Shown here piece by piece: positions 1-5,611 of a stretch of 5,611 nt of DNA. Source of the DNA: Limnoglobus sp. (GTDB taxonomy: Bacteria > Planctomycetota > Planctomycetia > Gemmatales > Gemmataceae). The notes beneath the pieces were generated by a model. The model searched no databases. It was not told where the DNA came from and saw nothing but the letters and a program-made list of their open reading frames with translations. Each line of letters begins with the position of its first letter. Positions within the stretch are counted from its first letter, which is position 1. The translations under genes were made by a program, and so were the position numbers. Where the stretch lies: the NCBI GenBank assembly GCA_025353985.1, contig JANXNT010000899.1, positions 1 through 5,611 of the forward strand, written 5' to 3'.

Positions 1-1136
1 AAGCCGATGTTTCGCAAGTCGGTGGGATACGTCACGGTGCCGAACAGATCGACCGTCTTGCGCAGGTACTTTTCGAGGTCAACGTTCGGGCTAGATGTGG
101 CGTAGAACTTGGTTTTGCCGCGTTCGTCGTCGAGTGCGTACACGGCTTTCCCGTTCACTTTGAATGCAGCAATTCGCAAGAAGCCAGTGCCTGTCCATTC
201 GGACTTTGCGGCGGCTACCGGTGCGGAAGGCTCCTCGCGACGCGGCGTACTTTCCCGTGGCAGATCGGTTTTCGGAGTAGCCACCAGATCTTTCGAGGCA
301 TTCCATGCGGCCCCGGTTTCCTTGCCGATCGGCTGACGGCGTCGTTCGCGTAACGTGTGAATTCGCGAGTAACATAAGTTCGCCAAATCGGTGTCGCCAT
401 TCGCGGCATTCATCTCTTTCGCTAGCTGAAAATAGAACCGCTCGGCCTTGTCGTAGTCGTTGTTCTGCGAGGCTTGCTCGGCTTGCACCCAGAGCGGATG
501 GTTCGGCCAACCGGCGGGTTTGCCGTTCGTTCGTGGCGTCGCCGGTAGCGATGCCGACGCGGTCGAGACATACGGAACCGCACCTTCCGTTGGCGTCGGC
601 GATTTGACGATGAATCCTTCTTTTGCCGGGCCAGCGAGCTGAATCGAAGTCCGTGGCAGATAGCGAAAATCGTCGGCGGGCGGCTGAATCGGGTACCAGA
701 TACTCTGATCGTCTTCGGACTTCACACCCGCACCGAGAATTCGAACAATACTGCCATCGGGGATCGTCGCTTTGCGCGTTTCGAGCGGTTTATTGATACC
801 GATCTTGCCCGCCGCGAGCTTGATCGTGCCGCTATGCGAAACGACGGCGTTTTGCGGAAATGGCTTGTTTTTGTCGACTTCCACGAACAAATGGTTCACC
901 CAGCTCAGCGAGCCTTGTGGCGGCTGGATCGCCACCCAGTCGTCGCCTTCGAGGTGATCGACGATGATCGTCGTATCGCGGAAAAGCATCCCCGTGTCGG
1001 CCCCATCGACCTTCGGCGACGCCCGCACCACGACTTCGGGTGCCATGACCGTAGCCAAACTGCGGCTACTCTGGCCGTAAATCGGCAGGCCAAAAACCAT
1101 CACGAAGACGATGCTCAAAACCGTTTGCGAGCGCAT
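1..1136 (-). CDS. Secreted SH3-like domain protein, partial (C-terminus beyond left edge)
   Basis: An uninterrupted minus-strand frame runs from an ATG at 1136 to the left edge (378 codons plus two bases, no stop). Residues 5-19 (TVLSIVFVMVFGLPI) form a hydrophobic signal peptide core, so export is likely. Residues 32-87 resemble a bacterial SH3 domain (start APEVVVRASP, later GDDWVAIQPP and SWVNHLFV). Residues 98-167 look like a second, diverged copy, with IWYPIQPP aligning to DWVAIQPP. A Pro/Thr-rich linker (about 178-208) leads to a TPR-like helical segment (213-265, NNDYDKAERFYFQLAKE), then a charged linker. From residue 313 (WTGTGFLRIAAF ... YLRKTVDLFGTVTY) there is an OB-like beta domain that I recall from other planctomycete SH3 proteins. 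The start is supported by GGAGG five bases upstream. Function is unknown; SH3b domains usually bind peptidoglycan or peptides, so a wall or periplasmic role is inferred. Downstream of the PLD gene on the same strand, but separated by the palindromic element. Confidence 0.85.
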   Translation of the reverse strand, partial: MRSQTVLSIVFVMVFGLPIYGQSSRSLATVMAPEVVVRASPKVDGADTGMLFRDTTIIVDHLEGDDWVAIQPPQGSLSWVNHLFVEVDKNKPFPQNAVVSHSGTIKLAAGKIGINKPLETRKATIPDGSIVRILGAGVKSEDDQSIWYPIQPPADDFRYLPRTSIQLAGPAKEGFIVKSPTPTEGAVPYVSTASASLPATPRTNGKPAGWPNHPLWVQAEQASQNNDYDKAERFYFQLAKEMNAANGDTDLANLCYSRIHTLRERRRQPIGKETGAAWNASKDLVATPKTDLPRESTPRREEPSAPVAAAKSEWTGTGFLRIAAFKVNGKAVYALDDERGKTKFYATSSPNVDLEKYLRKTVDLFGTVTYPTDLRNIG

Positions 1137-1141
1137 GACCG

Positions 1142-1146
1142 CCTCC
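1142..1146 (-). promoter_or_regulatory. Shine-Dalgarno site of the SH3 gene
   Basis: GGAGG on the minus strand (CCTCC as written), five bases before the ATG at 1136. It fixes the start of the partial SH3-domain gene just ahead of its signal peptide. Confidence 0.7.
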
Positions 1147-1173
1147 GCACAGGGAACGACTATCGAAGCCACC

Positions 1174-1201
1174 GGAATACCGCAACCCCACAGCCGGTCA
1201 A
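1174..1201 (-). promoter_or_regulatory. Tentative promoter for the SH3 gene
   Basis: Reading the minus strand, TTGACC (1201-1196) is followed after 16 bases by TATTCC (1179-1174). The -35 box is good and the -10 box is poor (three of six consensus bases). A second, perfect -35 hexamer TTGACA lies at 1214-1209 but has no matching -10 box at normal spacing. The site lies 38 bases upstream of the ATG and just outside the palindromic element. Planctomycete promoters are poorly characterised, so this is only a candidate. Confidence 0.25.
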
Positions 1202-1222
1202 GCTCAACTGTCAATTCCGATC

Positions 1223-1249
1223 TTGTTAGCCCGAAGCGCTAGCGAGGGA
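1223..1249 (+). repeat. Left terminal inverted repeat (27 bp)
   Basis: Perfect reverse complement of 1330-1356, 80 bases away. It starts TTGTTAGCCC, ends GCGAGGGA, and contains the palindrome CGCTAGCG. Confidence 0.9.
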
Positions 1250-1329
1250 CGTTTAGATTCGGCGATTGCGGGTCGTGGTGTCTTCGAAACATGACGGTTT
1301 TACGTCGTGTCTCGCCGACTCGCCACGAC

Positions 1330-1356
1330 TCCCTCGCTAGCGCTTCGGGCTAACAA
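1330..1356 (-). repeat. Right terminal inverted repeat (27 bp)
   Basis: Perfect reverse complement of 1223-1249. As written it starts TCCCTCGC and ends GGGCTAACAA. It ends 11 bases from the stop codon of the PLD-like gene. Confidence 0.9.
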
Positions 1357-1367
1357 TTTCGATCCGG

Positions 1368-2480
1368 CTACTTCGCCTGCTTCATGATGCGGCGAAACTC
1401 GGCTTCGTATTGTGTGGCGACGTTGCGGTTGCGGATGACCAGCAGGTTTTCGTCGTTGGTTTCGTTGGCGTTTTTGGAGAAGTTGAACGAGCCGGTGATG
1501 ACCGTTTCGCCGTCGATGATGATGACTTTGTGGTGCATGTTGTGCGGGTTGCCGTCGCGGCGCACGTCGAGTTTTGCGGCCTGAAGTTCGTTGATTGCGG
1601 AATACTGGCTGGAGGCTTGCGAGGTCTCGAAGACGCCAGAGACTTCGACACCGGCATCGGCGGCCGCAAGCATTTCCTTGGCAATGGAATCGTCGGTGAA
1701 ACTGAACGCGAGGAAGTGGATCGTATGCCTGGCTTCACCGAGTTCGACGACGACGCGGCGTGCGGGCCGGTCGTGCGTCGAGAACAAGTTGAGTATCGTA
1801 GTGCCGTCGGCGAGTTCGATCTTCGGGTTCGGGATTTTGGCGTTCGGGTCGGGCAGGCCGCCGAATTTGTGTTGCTCGAACATCCAGCGAAACTTCGTCG
1901 AATAGTTATCGGCCAGGCGGCGATCTTCGATGTACACCGCGTTATTATTGTTCTTTTTCGTGCAATTTTCGGTGAAGTTCATCGACCCCGTCCAGACGGC
2001 GCGACGGTCGAACACCATGAATTTATCGTGCATCAGCGCGCCGCTACGCCCATCATCGACGACGGATACGCCCACCGCTTCGAGCGCACGCACGCCGGAT
2101 TCGTGCAGATTATCGGTCTCAGTCACGAGGCGTATTTTCACTCGGCGTTCGTTGGCTCGTACGAGGGCATCGGTGATTTCCTTCGAGTCGAGTTCGAATG
2201 CGCAGACATCGAGTGTTTCGGTCGTGCGGTCGATGCGTTCAACGATGGCGGCCAGAATTTCGTTCGGTTCGTTCGGCCCGCGATCCGGCGTCGTAAAGTA
2301 GACGCGAACCGAATCGCTGCGCGAGCCAGTCCCTGCCGTAAGGCCCGGAATATCGGTGAGATCGTTGAGGTCCGAACGCAGCCGATCCCCGAACTGGCAC
2401 GCCGATACCGATAGCGCAACCGCGATCGCCAGCCACCGACTGAATCGACGCAATAATTCCGGCACAGCACACCTCCGCAT
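1368..2480 (-). CDS. Phospholipase D-like lipoprotein with two HKD motifs
   Basis: 370 residues. The N-terminus is a lipoprotein signal: Arg-rich start, hydrophobic WLAIAVALSV, and lipobox VSAC with lipidation Cys28. Two phospholipase D catalytic motifs are intact. The first has H151, K153 and D158 (HDKFMVFD) followed by GSMNF. The second has H316, K318 and D323 (HHKVIIID) followed by GSFNF. The family cleaves phosphodiester bonds in phospholipids or nucleic acids through a covalent phosphohistidine, with one HKD from each half. Here both halves are in one chain, so no dimer is needed. The substrate cannot be told from sequence. The lipobox places it at a membrane surface outside the cytoplasm. 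C93 and C173 are the only cysteines in the mature part after Cys28 and could form a disulfide. The stop is TAG at 1370-1368. ATG 2480 lacks a clear ribosome site, while a GTG at 2465 (codon 6) has GGAGGT five bases upstream, so the mature start may be 365 residues; both keep the signal peptide. Confidence 0.92.
   Translation of the reverse strand: MRRCAVPELLRRFSRWLAIAVALSVSACQFGDRLRSDLNDLTDIPGLTAGTGSRSDSVRVYFTTPDRGPNEPNEILAAIVERIDRTTETLDVCAFELDSKEITDALVRANERRVKIRLVTETDNLHESGVRALEAVGVSVVDDGRSGALMHDKFMVFDRRAVWTGSMNFTENCTKKNNNNAVYIEDRRLADNYSTKFRWMFEQHKFGGLPDPNAKIPNPKIELADGTTILNLFSTHDRPARRVVVELGEARHTIHFLAFSFTDDSIAKEMLAAADAGVEVSGVFETSQASSQYSAINELQAAKLDVRRDGNPHNMHHKVIIIDGETVITGSFNFSKNANETNDENLLVIRNRNVATQYEAEFRRIMKQAK
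2471..2476 (-). promoter_or_regulatory. Shine-Dalgarno-like GGAGGT favouring a GTG start at 2465
   Basis: GGAGGT on the minus strand lies inside the first codons of the longest PLD reading frame, five bases before an in-frame GTG (2465-2463). Upstream of the ATG at 2480 the sequence (CGATGTGAACC) shows no comparable site. The spacing suggests that translation begins at the GTG. Confidence 0.5.
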
Positions 2481-2685
2481 GGTTCACATCGTGTGCGAAT
2501 AGCCGAAACTGCAACACGGTGGAAGAGCAACGGTTACCCAACGAAGCCCGTGTTGATACTCCCTGGTGGCCAGATTCCCAAACAACACTCTTGCTTCCGC
2601 CCGCAATTCGAGTTACTCTCCTATTAGTGGAGTTTCGTCTCCATCCTGCCTACTGCCTACTCTGCATTCCACACAGGAATTCGCC
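2481..2685. promoter_or_regulatory. Divergent intergenic region between PLD and DUF1501 genes
   Basis: These 205 bases separate genes transcribed away from each other, so promoters for both should lie here. I could not pick a convincing -35/-10 pair on either strand. Weak elements seen are TTGATA at 2553-2558, TATTAG at 2622-2627, an imperfect palindrome at 2483-2499 next to the PLD start (TTCACATCGTGTGCGAA), and a tandem heptamer TGCCTAC at 2647-2660. No RNA gene or small coding frame is supported. Confidence 0.45.
2675..2678 (+). promoter_or_regulatory. Shine-Dalgarno site deciding the DUF1501 start
   Basis: AGGA seven bases before the ATG at 2686. It supports this internal ATG over the longer in-frame ATG at 2566, whose 40 extra residues do not resemble the family. 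Confidence 0.6.
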
Positions 2686-4044
2686 ATGCTCACATTCCTC
2701 GGCGGTCAGTCGCGTCTTTGCGATGGTGTAGCACGGCGTTCGTTCCTCAAAGTTGGCGCACTCTCATTCGGTGCCGCGTCACTCTCATTAGCGGATGTGT
2801 ATCGTGCCGAAGCCGCCGCCAAAGCGAGTGGTTCGCAATCGACTTCGCAACACAAAGCCGTCATCAACGTGTTCCTCGGTGGTGGTCCGCCACACCAGGA
2901 TATGTTCGACCTGAAGATGGATGCCCCCGTCGAAATTCGCGGTGAGATGACGCCGATCGATACGAAAGTGCCCGGCATTCAAGTCAGCAATGTCTTCCCG
3001 AAGATGGCCGCGATGATGGATAAATTCGCCATCATCCGCTCGATCGTCGGCGCGTCGGGTGGCCACGACGCATTCCAATGTACGACCGGTTACCGCAACG
3101 AAGACATGGCCACTCTCGGTGGTCGGCCAAGCATCGGATCGGTTTTGGCACGTTCGCAAGGGCCGGTCGATCCTTCCGTTCCGCCATTCATCGGCCTCGC
3201 GGAAAAGACCGCACATATGCCGTGGAGCGATGCGGGGAAGACCGGCTTCCTGGGTTCGATGTACGGTGCGTTTCGGCCGAACGGGCCGGACATCGCCAAC
3301 ATGAAAATGAACATGGCGAACCTCAGCCACATGGCCGATCGCAAAAAGATGGTCGCTGGGTTCGACAACCTTCGCCGCGAACTCGATGCCAACGGTTCGC
3401 TGATCGGTGCCGACGCCCACCAAGAACGCGCGTTGAACGTTCTAACCTCGAGCAAGCTGATTGAGGCACTCGATGTGACGAAGGAAGACCCGAAAATCCG
3501 CGACCGTTACGGCGACGGCAAGCCGTACAAGTTCCAGTACGATGGTTCGCCAACGGTGAACGAGCATCTGCTGATGGCACGGCGACTCATCCAGGCCGGT
3601 GCCCGCTGCATCACGTTGAGCTACGGTCGTTGGGACAGCCACGGCAAGAACTTCGATCTCGTTCGCGATCACGGTGCCAAGCTCGATCAATGTCTGTCGG
3701 CACTCGTTTGGGATCTCGAACGCCTCGACATGCTTGACGATGTCACGGTGATTGCGTGGGGCGAGTTTGGTCGTACGCCGCGCATTAACAAGGAAGCGGG
3801 CCGCGATCACTGGCCACAAGTCAGCTGCGCCGTGCTTGCGGGTGGCGGTATCAAAACCGGGCAGGTCGTCGGTTCGACGAATCGCCTCGGCGAGTTTGCG
3901 AAAGATCGCCCCGTGACGTTTGGAAACGTGTTCGCAACACTCTACCAAAGCCTCGGCTTGAACCCCGAAACGACGACGATTCCCGACCCAACCGGTCGCC
4001 CACAGTTCGTCGCCGAAGGCGGATCGATCAAGGAACTGGTTTAA
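2686..4044 (+). CDS. DUF1501 family protein with Tat signal
   Basis: 452 residues. The N-terminus (MLTFLGGQSRLCDGVARRSF) is the usual DUF1501 opening and carries a twin-arginine motif, ARRSFLK at residues 16-22, followed by a hydrophobic stretch (ALSFGAASLSLA) and AEAAA. Export through Tat, after folding, is therefore expected. Family blocks in order: FLGGGPPHQDMFD (63-75), the GGHDAF block (125-130), WDSHG (316-320), WGEFGRTP (358-365), GRDHWP (372-377), and LAGGGIKTGQVVG (384-396). DUF1501 (PF07394) is related to the alkaline phosphatase/sulfatase fold; the conserved Asp and His residues are consistent with metal binding, but no substrate is known. Length and motifs look complete and intact. 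In planctomycetes these genes usually sit beside DUF1549/DUF1553 cytochrome-like genes. Here the partner is instead an LRR gene 11 bases downstream, suggesting one transcript. Confidence 0.93.
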   Translation: MLTFLGGQSRLCDGVARRSFLKVGALSFGAASLSLADVYRAEAAAKASGSQSTSQHKAVINVFLGGGPPHQDMFDLKMDAPVEIRGEMTPIDTKVPGIQVSNVFPKMAAMMDKFAIIRSIVGASGGHDAFQCTTGYRNEDMATLGGRPSIGSVLARSQGPVDPSVPPFIGLAEKTAHMPWSDAGKTGFLGSMYGAFRPNGPDIANMKMNMANLSHMADRKKMVAGFDNLRRELDANGSLIGADAHQERALNVLTSSKLIEALDVTKEDPKIRDRYGDGKPYKFQYDGSPTVNEHLLMARRLIQAGARCITLSYGRWDSHGKNFDLVRDHGAKLDQCLSALVWDLERLDMLDDVTVIAWGEFGRTPRINKEAGRDHWPQVSCAVLAGGGIKTGQVVGSTNRLGEFAKDRPVTFGNVFATLYQSLGLNPETTTIPDPTGRPQFVAEGGSIKELV

Positions 4045-4046
4045 GG
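4043..4046 (+). promoter_or_regulatory. Weak ribosome site of the LRR gene overlapping the DUF1501 stop
   Basis: AAGG shares two bases with the TAA stop of the DUF1501 gene and lies nine bases before the ATG at 4056. This arrangement suits translational coupling or re-initiation between the two genes. Confidence 0.4.
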
Positions 4047-4055
4047 TTGGCACCA

Positions 4056-5393
4056 ATGTATTTCACGGCTGTTGTCATTTCCACGCTCCTGCTCGCCAAC
4101 CCCGTGCGAACGCAGGCCATGATAGAAAAGGCCGTTGCCGCAATCGAAGCCTTTGACGGATCAATTTACTACGTACTCCGCGGCAACGAGAAGCAACTGA
4201 CCGTCGCCCTCGTCGGCAAGAAGGTGACCGACGCGACCCTCGACCACCTCAAGCCGATCGACGGGCTGTACAGCCGCCTCATCATCGGCACCGCCCCCGT
4301 GACCGACGCCGGCCTAAACAAACTCGTCGGTTTAAGAGGCTTCAAAGACCTGACGGTGTCGAACATCGGTAATGGGGAAGACACGCTCACCGATGCAGGC
4401 CTCGTACCTATCGGCAAATTGACGCAACTCGAGAGCCTCGACCTGAGCAGCAACGATAAGCTGACCGACGCGGGGTTAGCCCATCTGAAAGGACTCATTC
4501 GCCTCCGTACGCTCAGTTTGGATTGGAACCGCCTCGACGGCTCCGGCCTCGCGCATCTGAAACCCTTGGTCGAACTCCGCACCATCAAGTTGTTCAACGT
4601 CACCAGAATGAAGCTCCAAACTGCCGTCCTTTTGAAGCAGTTTTCAAAACTGGAAGAGATCGACCTCGGGCAGTCGAACCCAACCGACGAGTGGCTGACG
4701 CATCTCGGCGAAATCCGGACATTGCGGGAACTCCGGCTCAATCTGGCACCAGTTACCGACGTTGGCCTCGCCCACCTGTCGGGGCTGACCAAGATGGAAA
4801 CGCTGATCTTGTTCCAAACGAACGTGACGGACGCCGGCCTTGCCCACCTCGCCGGAATGACAGCGATGAAGTCGCTGAACCTCGACGCAACCAAAGTCAC
4901 CGACGCTGGCTTGGTCCACCTTGAGAAAATGACTGGGCTGACCGCACTGGAACTGGACCGCACTGGGGTAACAGATACCGGGCTGGTGAGCATCGGTCGA
5001 TTCCTAAAGTTGGAGCGGTTGAACCTGGCAGGAACCGCCGTCACGGACGCTGGGCTGGCCCACCTTCGCGGTTTGACCGGGCTATCGACGCTGAATCTGA
5101 ACAACACGGCAACGACCGACGCTGGCATCGCCCATTTTCAGAAGATGACCAAACTCACGCGGCTTAACGTGGGCAACACAAAAGTGACCGACGACGGGTT
5201 GGACGTGGTGAAGGGTTTCGCGGACCTCGAAGATCTTGCTCTGGGTTCGTCGGGCGTGACTGAAGCCGGATTGGCCAAGTTGCACGGGCTGAAGAAGCTA
5301 AAATGGATCCATCTGTACGAAGCCAAGCAAGTCACCGCAGCGGGAGTGGCCGCGTTGACGAAAGCAATCCCGGGACTCAAAGTCAACCGCTGA
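4056..5393 (+). CDS. Secreted leucine-rich repeat protein (about 16 repeats)
   Basis: 445 residues from ATG 4056. An in-frame TTG at 4047 would add three residues, but the ATG is preferred because AAGG lies nine bases upstream and the signal peptide (MYFTAVVISTLLLANPVRTQA) starts there. After a short helical region (about 21-35) nearly the whole protein is leucine-rich repeats of the type VTDAGLAHL..LT.L..L.L. Repeat anchors fall at residues 57, 82, 111, 136, 160, 185, 209, 233, 257, 281, 305, 329, 353, 377, 401 and 426. The spacing is exactly 24 residues from 209 to 401 and irregular before that. Two N-terminal-half units (near 160 and 185) have lost the VTD signature. The spacing and sequence match the ribonuclease-inhibitor-like/LRR_6 class, a curved solenoid used for protein binding. 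There is no catalytic domain, membrane anchor or sorting motif, so a periplasmic or secreted binding role is inferred; the ligand is unknown. Probably co-expressed with the DUF1501 gene. Confidence 0.9.
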   Translation: MYFTAVVISTLLLANPVRTQAMIEKAVAAIEAFDGSIYYVLRGNEKQLTVALVGKKVTDATLDHLKPIDGLYSRLIIGTAPVTDAGLNKLVGLRGFKDLTVSNIGNGEDTLTDAGLVPIGKLTQLESLDLSSNDKLTDAGLAHLKGLIRLRTLSLDWNRLDGSGLAHLKPLVELRTIKLFNVTRMKLQTAVLLKQFSKLEEIDLGQSNPTDEWLTHLGEIRTLRELRLNLAPVTDVGLAHLSGLTKMETLILFQTNVTDAGLAHLAGMTAMKSLNLDATKVTDAGLVHLEKMTGLTALELDRTGVTDTGLVSIGRFLKLERLNLAGTAVTDAGLAHLRGLTGLSTLNLNNTATTDAGIAHFQKMTKLTRLNVGNTKVTDDGLDVVKGFADLEDLALGSSGVTEAGLAKLHGLKKLKWIHLYEAKQVTAAGVAALTKAIPGLKVNR

Positions 5394-5398
5394 ACGAG

Positions 5399-5611
5399 TC
5401 AATTCCAACGGAACCAACGCATCGCGAGTGTGAAGCTGACGACTCCCCATGCCGCGAGTGTGGCGGCGGGGACTGCCACTTCTGCGAAGCCGGCCCCTTC
5501 ATTTGCGATGGCACGAAGTGCATCGATTAGTGCCGTTAGCGGTAGTGCCTTGATGATCGGCTGCACAATTTGCGGGAATCGATCCGACGCGAAGAAAACG
5601 CCCGAAACGAC
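5399..5611 (-). CDS. ABC-2 type transporter permease, C-terminal fragment
   Basis: A minus-strand frame open from the right edge to a TGA at 5401-5399 gives the last 70 residues of a larger protein. The opening VVSGVFFASDRFP, then QPIIKALPLTALIDALRAI and the end AAWGVVSFTLAMRWFRWN, match the C-terminus typical of ABC-2 membrane permeases. That region normally has a re-entrant/periplasmic stretch, the 'LPLTAL.DALR' block, and a last transmembrane helix ending in aromatic and basic residues. Such permeases pair with an ATPase, usually encoded next to them, to export drugs, lipids or polysaccharides across the inner membrane; the ATPase and most of the permease lie outside the window. Its stop is only 5 bases from that of the converging LRR gene. 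The substrate cannot be inferred. Confidence 0.85.
   Translation of the reverse strand, partial: VVSGVFFASDRFPQIVQPIIKALPLTALIDALRAIANEGAGFAEVAVPAATLAAWGVVSFTLAMRWFRWN

Larger units (their letters stand above)
1223..1356. mobile_element. Palindromic MITE/REP-like element with 27-bp perfect terminal inverted repeats
   Basis: The arm at 1223-1249 (TTGTTAGCCCGAAGCGCTAG, then CGAGGGA) is the exact reverse complement of 1330-1356. Each arm contains the 8-bp palindrome CGCTAGCG (1237-1244 and 1335-1342). Inside are a second stem (GTCGTGG 1272-1278 with CCACGAC 1323-1329) and an apical stem (1289-1296 with 1303-1310, one T-G wobble, 6-base loop). The whole 134 bp can therefore fold as one long interrupted hairpin. 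It is flanked directly by TTCCGATC (1215-1222) and TTTCGATC (1357-1364), 7 of 8 identical, like a decayed target-site duplication. No open reading frame of its own is evident. I recall the arm sequence as a common intergenic repeat in planctomycetes, but this was not searched. It sits 11 bases after the PLD stop codon, so it could also stabilise or terminate that transcript. There is no T-tract, so a classical terminator is unlikely. Confidence 0.7.

Noticed and set aside
91..510. 139-codon minus-strand frame
   Set aside because: It is a different frame inside the SH3-domain gene. The frame from 1136 is continuous across it and carries recognisable domains.
1223..1356. Rho-independent terminator
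   Set aside because: The stem is long, but no T-tract follows it on either strand and the loop region is 80 bases.
1410..2414. 334-codon plus-strand open frame
   Set aside because: It lies fully antisense to the PLD-like gene, whose HKD motifs and lipobox are unmistakable. The translation is low-complexity in V, D, F and R and resembles no family, as expected of a mirror frame in GC-rich coding DNA.
2483..2499. Imperfect palindrome next to the PLD start
   Set aside because: Only a few paired bases around a mismatched centre; too weak to call an operator.
2647..2660. Tandem heptamer TGCCTAC twice
   Set aside because: Only two short copies in a promoter region; likely chance, with no symmetry or third copy.
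2566..2685. Longer start for the DUF1501 protein
   Set aside because: The 40 extra residues are unlike the family, would put the Tat motif far from the N-terminus, and no ribosome site precedes them. ATG 2686 has AGGA and the typical family opening.
2788..4056. Minus-strand frames of 211 and 204 codons
   Set aside because: Both are antisense to the DUF1501 gene and show no domain, signal or ribosome site of their own.
4169..5128. 319-codon minus-strand open frame
   Set aside because: Antisense to the LRR gene. Its repeated RWARPASVT pattern is just the complement of the LRR repeats.
4680..5334. CRISPR-like regular repeat spacing
   Set aside because: The periodicity is 72 bases in frame within the LRR gene, with degenerate units and no unique spacers.
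5423..5462. Direct repeat CGCGAGTGTG 30 bases apart
   Set aside because: Both copies are in the permease frame and encode the same Thr-Leu-Ala tripeptide; explained by coding sequence.

Overview
The window looks like chromosomal DNA from a planctomycete, most likely a Gemmataceae-type bacterium. Three things point there: a Tat-exported DUF1501 protein, a secreted leucine-rich-repeat protein built from 'VTDAGLAHL' repeats, and a bacterial-SH3 protein with a signal peptide. These families are strongly expanded in that group. The genus cannot be fixed from the sequence alone. Coding density is high, and no stretch longer than about 230 bases lacks a gene.

Layout from left to right. (1) 1-1136, minus strand: the N-terminal 378 residues of a secreted protein with two SH3-like domains, a short helical segment and an OB-like C-terminal domain. 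It runs off the left edge. (2) 1137-1367: an intergenic gap holding a 134-bp palindromic, MITE/REP-like element. The element has perfect 27-bp terminal inverted repeats, flanking near-identical direct repeats, and nested inner stems. (3) 1368-2480 (or 2465), minus strand: a lipoprotein with two intact HKD motifs, i.e. a phospholipase D/nuclease-superfamily enzyme anchored outside the cytoplasm. (4) 2481-2685: a divergent promoter region. (5) 2686-4044, plus strand: a complete DUF1501 protein with a Tat signal. (6) 4056-5393, plus strand: a secreted protein of about 16 leucine-rich repeats, 11 bases behind the DUF1501 gene and probably co-transcribed with it. (7) 5399-5611, minus strand: the last 70 residues of an ABC-2-type transporter permease. 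It converges on the LRR gene with only 5 bases between the stop codons and runs off the right edge.

Four of the five genes encode exported or surface proteins and the fifth an inner-membrane permease, so the region concerns the cell envelope. I see no sign that the five genes form one pathway. The only likely operon is DUF1501-LRR. I found no CRISPR array, tRNA, rRNA, transposase gene or recognisable defence system. The most unusual non-coding signal is the palindromic element at 1223-1356.
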